DNA from: DATAES01 sp036257895
GTDB taxonomy: Bacteria > Actinomycetota > Acidimicrobiia > Acidimicrobiales > JACDCH01
Assembly (NCBI GenBank): GCA_036257895.1
Contig: DATAES010000282.1
Coordinates: 1 to 21,126 of the forward strand
Direction of reading: 5' to 3'
DNA length: 21,126 nucleotides
Part shown: positions 20,809 to 21,126 of the stretch, in pieces
How the letters are laid out: each line of letters opens with the position of its first letter
Position numbering within the stretch: position 1 is the stretch's first letter
Position numbers and translations under genes: made by a program
The notes under the pieces: generated by a model
The model's input: the letters and a program-made list of their open reading frames with translations, nothing else
Databases searched by the model: none
What the model was told of the DNA's origin: nothing

Positions 20809-21126
20809 TGCTCTCGTTCGACCCGTACGACGACCGTGCGGTCGATGACGTCGAACCCGACGAGGTGGTCGAGTGGAGGCGCCAGCACCCTCGGGTTCAC
20901 CGCGTGGACGTGGAGCCGAATGACATCGGAATCGGAGAGGTCCCACTCGAACGTCGCCCGGTCGCGATATTTCCCGAGCAGCGAGCGCGCGTGATCGACC
21001 GCGGCGTCGAGCTCCTGTTGTGTCGCGGGCTGTGTCGGCGCGGTCGCGACTACGCGAGCCGCGTCGTATGCCGCTGACGTCACGACCGATGTCGCGTACA
21101 GGTTGAACAGCAGCTGGACCGCGAAG
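20805..21126 (-). CDS. TadE-like protein, 5' end beyond the window
   Basis: Partial gene entering from the right edge. In frame from the edge the protein reads FAVQLLFNLYATSVV, then TSAAYDAARVVATAP, which is the end of a membrane helix followed by the Ala/Tyr/Arg helix typical of TadE. The C-terminal part (YRDRATFEWDLSDSDVIRLHVHAVNPRVLAP, VIDRTVVVRVEREQ) is a small beta-rich extracellular domain. At least 106 residues are present. Its stop overlaps the next TadE start (ATGA). The ATPase and platform genes of the Tad system would be expected further upstream, outside the window. Confidence 0.8.
   Translation of the reverse strand, partial: FAVQLLFNLYATSVVTSAAYDAARVVATAPTQPATQQELDAAVDHARSLLGKYRDRATFEWDLSDSDVIRLHVHAVNPRVLAPPLDHLVGFDVIDRTVVVRVEREQ

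Overview
The window is high-GC DNA dominated by genes typical of an actinobacterium. The likely source is a deep-branching lineage such as Acidimicrobiia. This is an inference from gene content (BldD, PAC2-family protein, actinobacterial-type ComEC, HrcA/DnaJ2-type pair, TadE/TadG minor pilins), from frequent GTG starts, and from apparent leaderless promoters with TAnnnT -10 boxes 7-8 nt before the start codon. No rRNA, tRNA, CRISPR array or insertion sequence was seen, and no stretch longer than about 180 bases lacks a gene.

Layout. (1) 67-1999, minus strand: an APH-type phosphotransferase followed by a PAC2-family protein. (2) 2067-3973, plus strand: a CnoX/YbbN-like thioredoxin, a repeat-like intergenic patch, a 105-aa HExxH protein and the competence protein ComEA. 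(3) 3983-6099, minus strand: a zinc-finger/Usp-like fusion, then a DUF2330 surface protein coupled by an ATGA overlap to a rusticyanin-like cupredoxin. This reverse block separates comEA from comEC. (4) 6280-9937, plus strand: comEC, a divergent dihydropteroate synthase homologue and holA. (5) rpsT (minus) and lepA (plus), divergent. (6) 12134-13232, minus strand: a GGDEF diguanylate cyclase with an I-site and a 77-aa protein, sitting inside the otherwise conserved housekeeping run. (7) 13407-17952, plus strand: hrcA, dnaJ, rsmE, a bldD homologue with its own sigma70-type promoter, and hemW overlapping bldD. (8) 17919-21126, minus strand: a tight Tad-pilus-associated run of two TadE-like proteins, a TadG-like protein, a transmembrane pseudokinase and a LysM protein.

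How the parts fit. rpsT, lepA, hrcA, dnaJ, rsmE, hemW, holA and comEA/comEC form the ancestral neighbourhood of translation, chaperone and competence genes found together in many Gram-positive bacteria. Lineage-specific cargo is inserted between them. The most interesting links are these: a c-di-GMP synthase and a BldD-like regulator that keeps the spacing of the c-di-GMP-binding signature lie 3 kb apart; a catalytically dead, membrane-spanning kinase-like receptor sits behind Tad minor pilin genes; a classical C2H2 zinc finger is fused to a Usp-like domain; a cupredoxin is coupled to a DUF2330 protein ending in an LPxTG-like sorting signal; and the comEA ribosome binding site is perfectly complementary to a segment 32 nt upstream.
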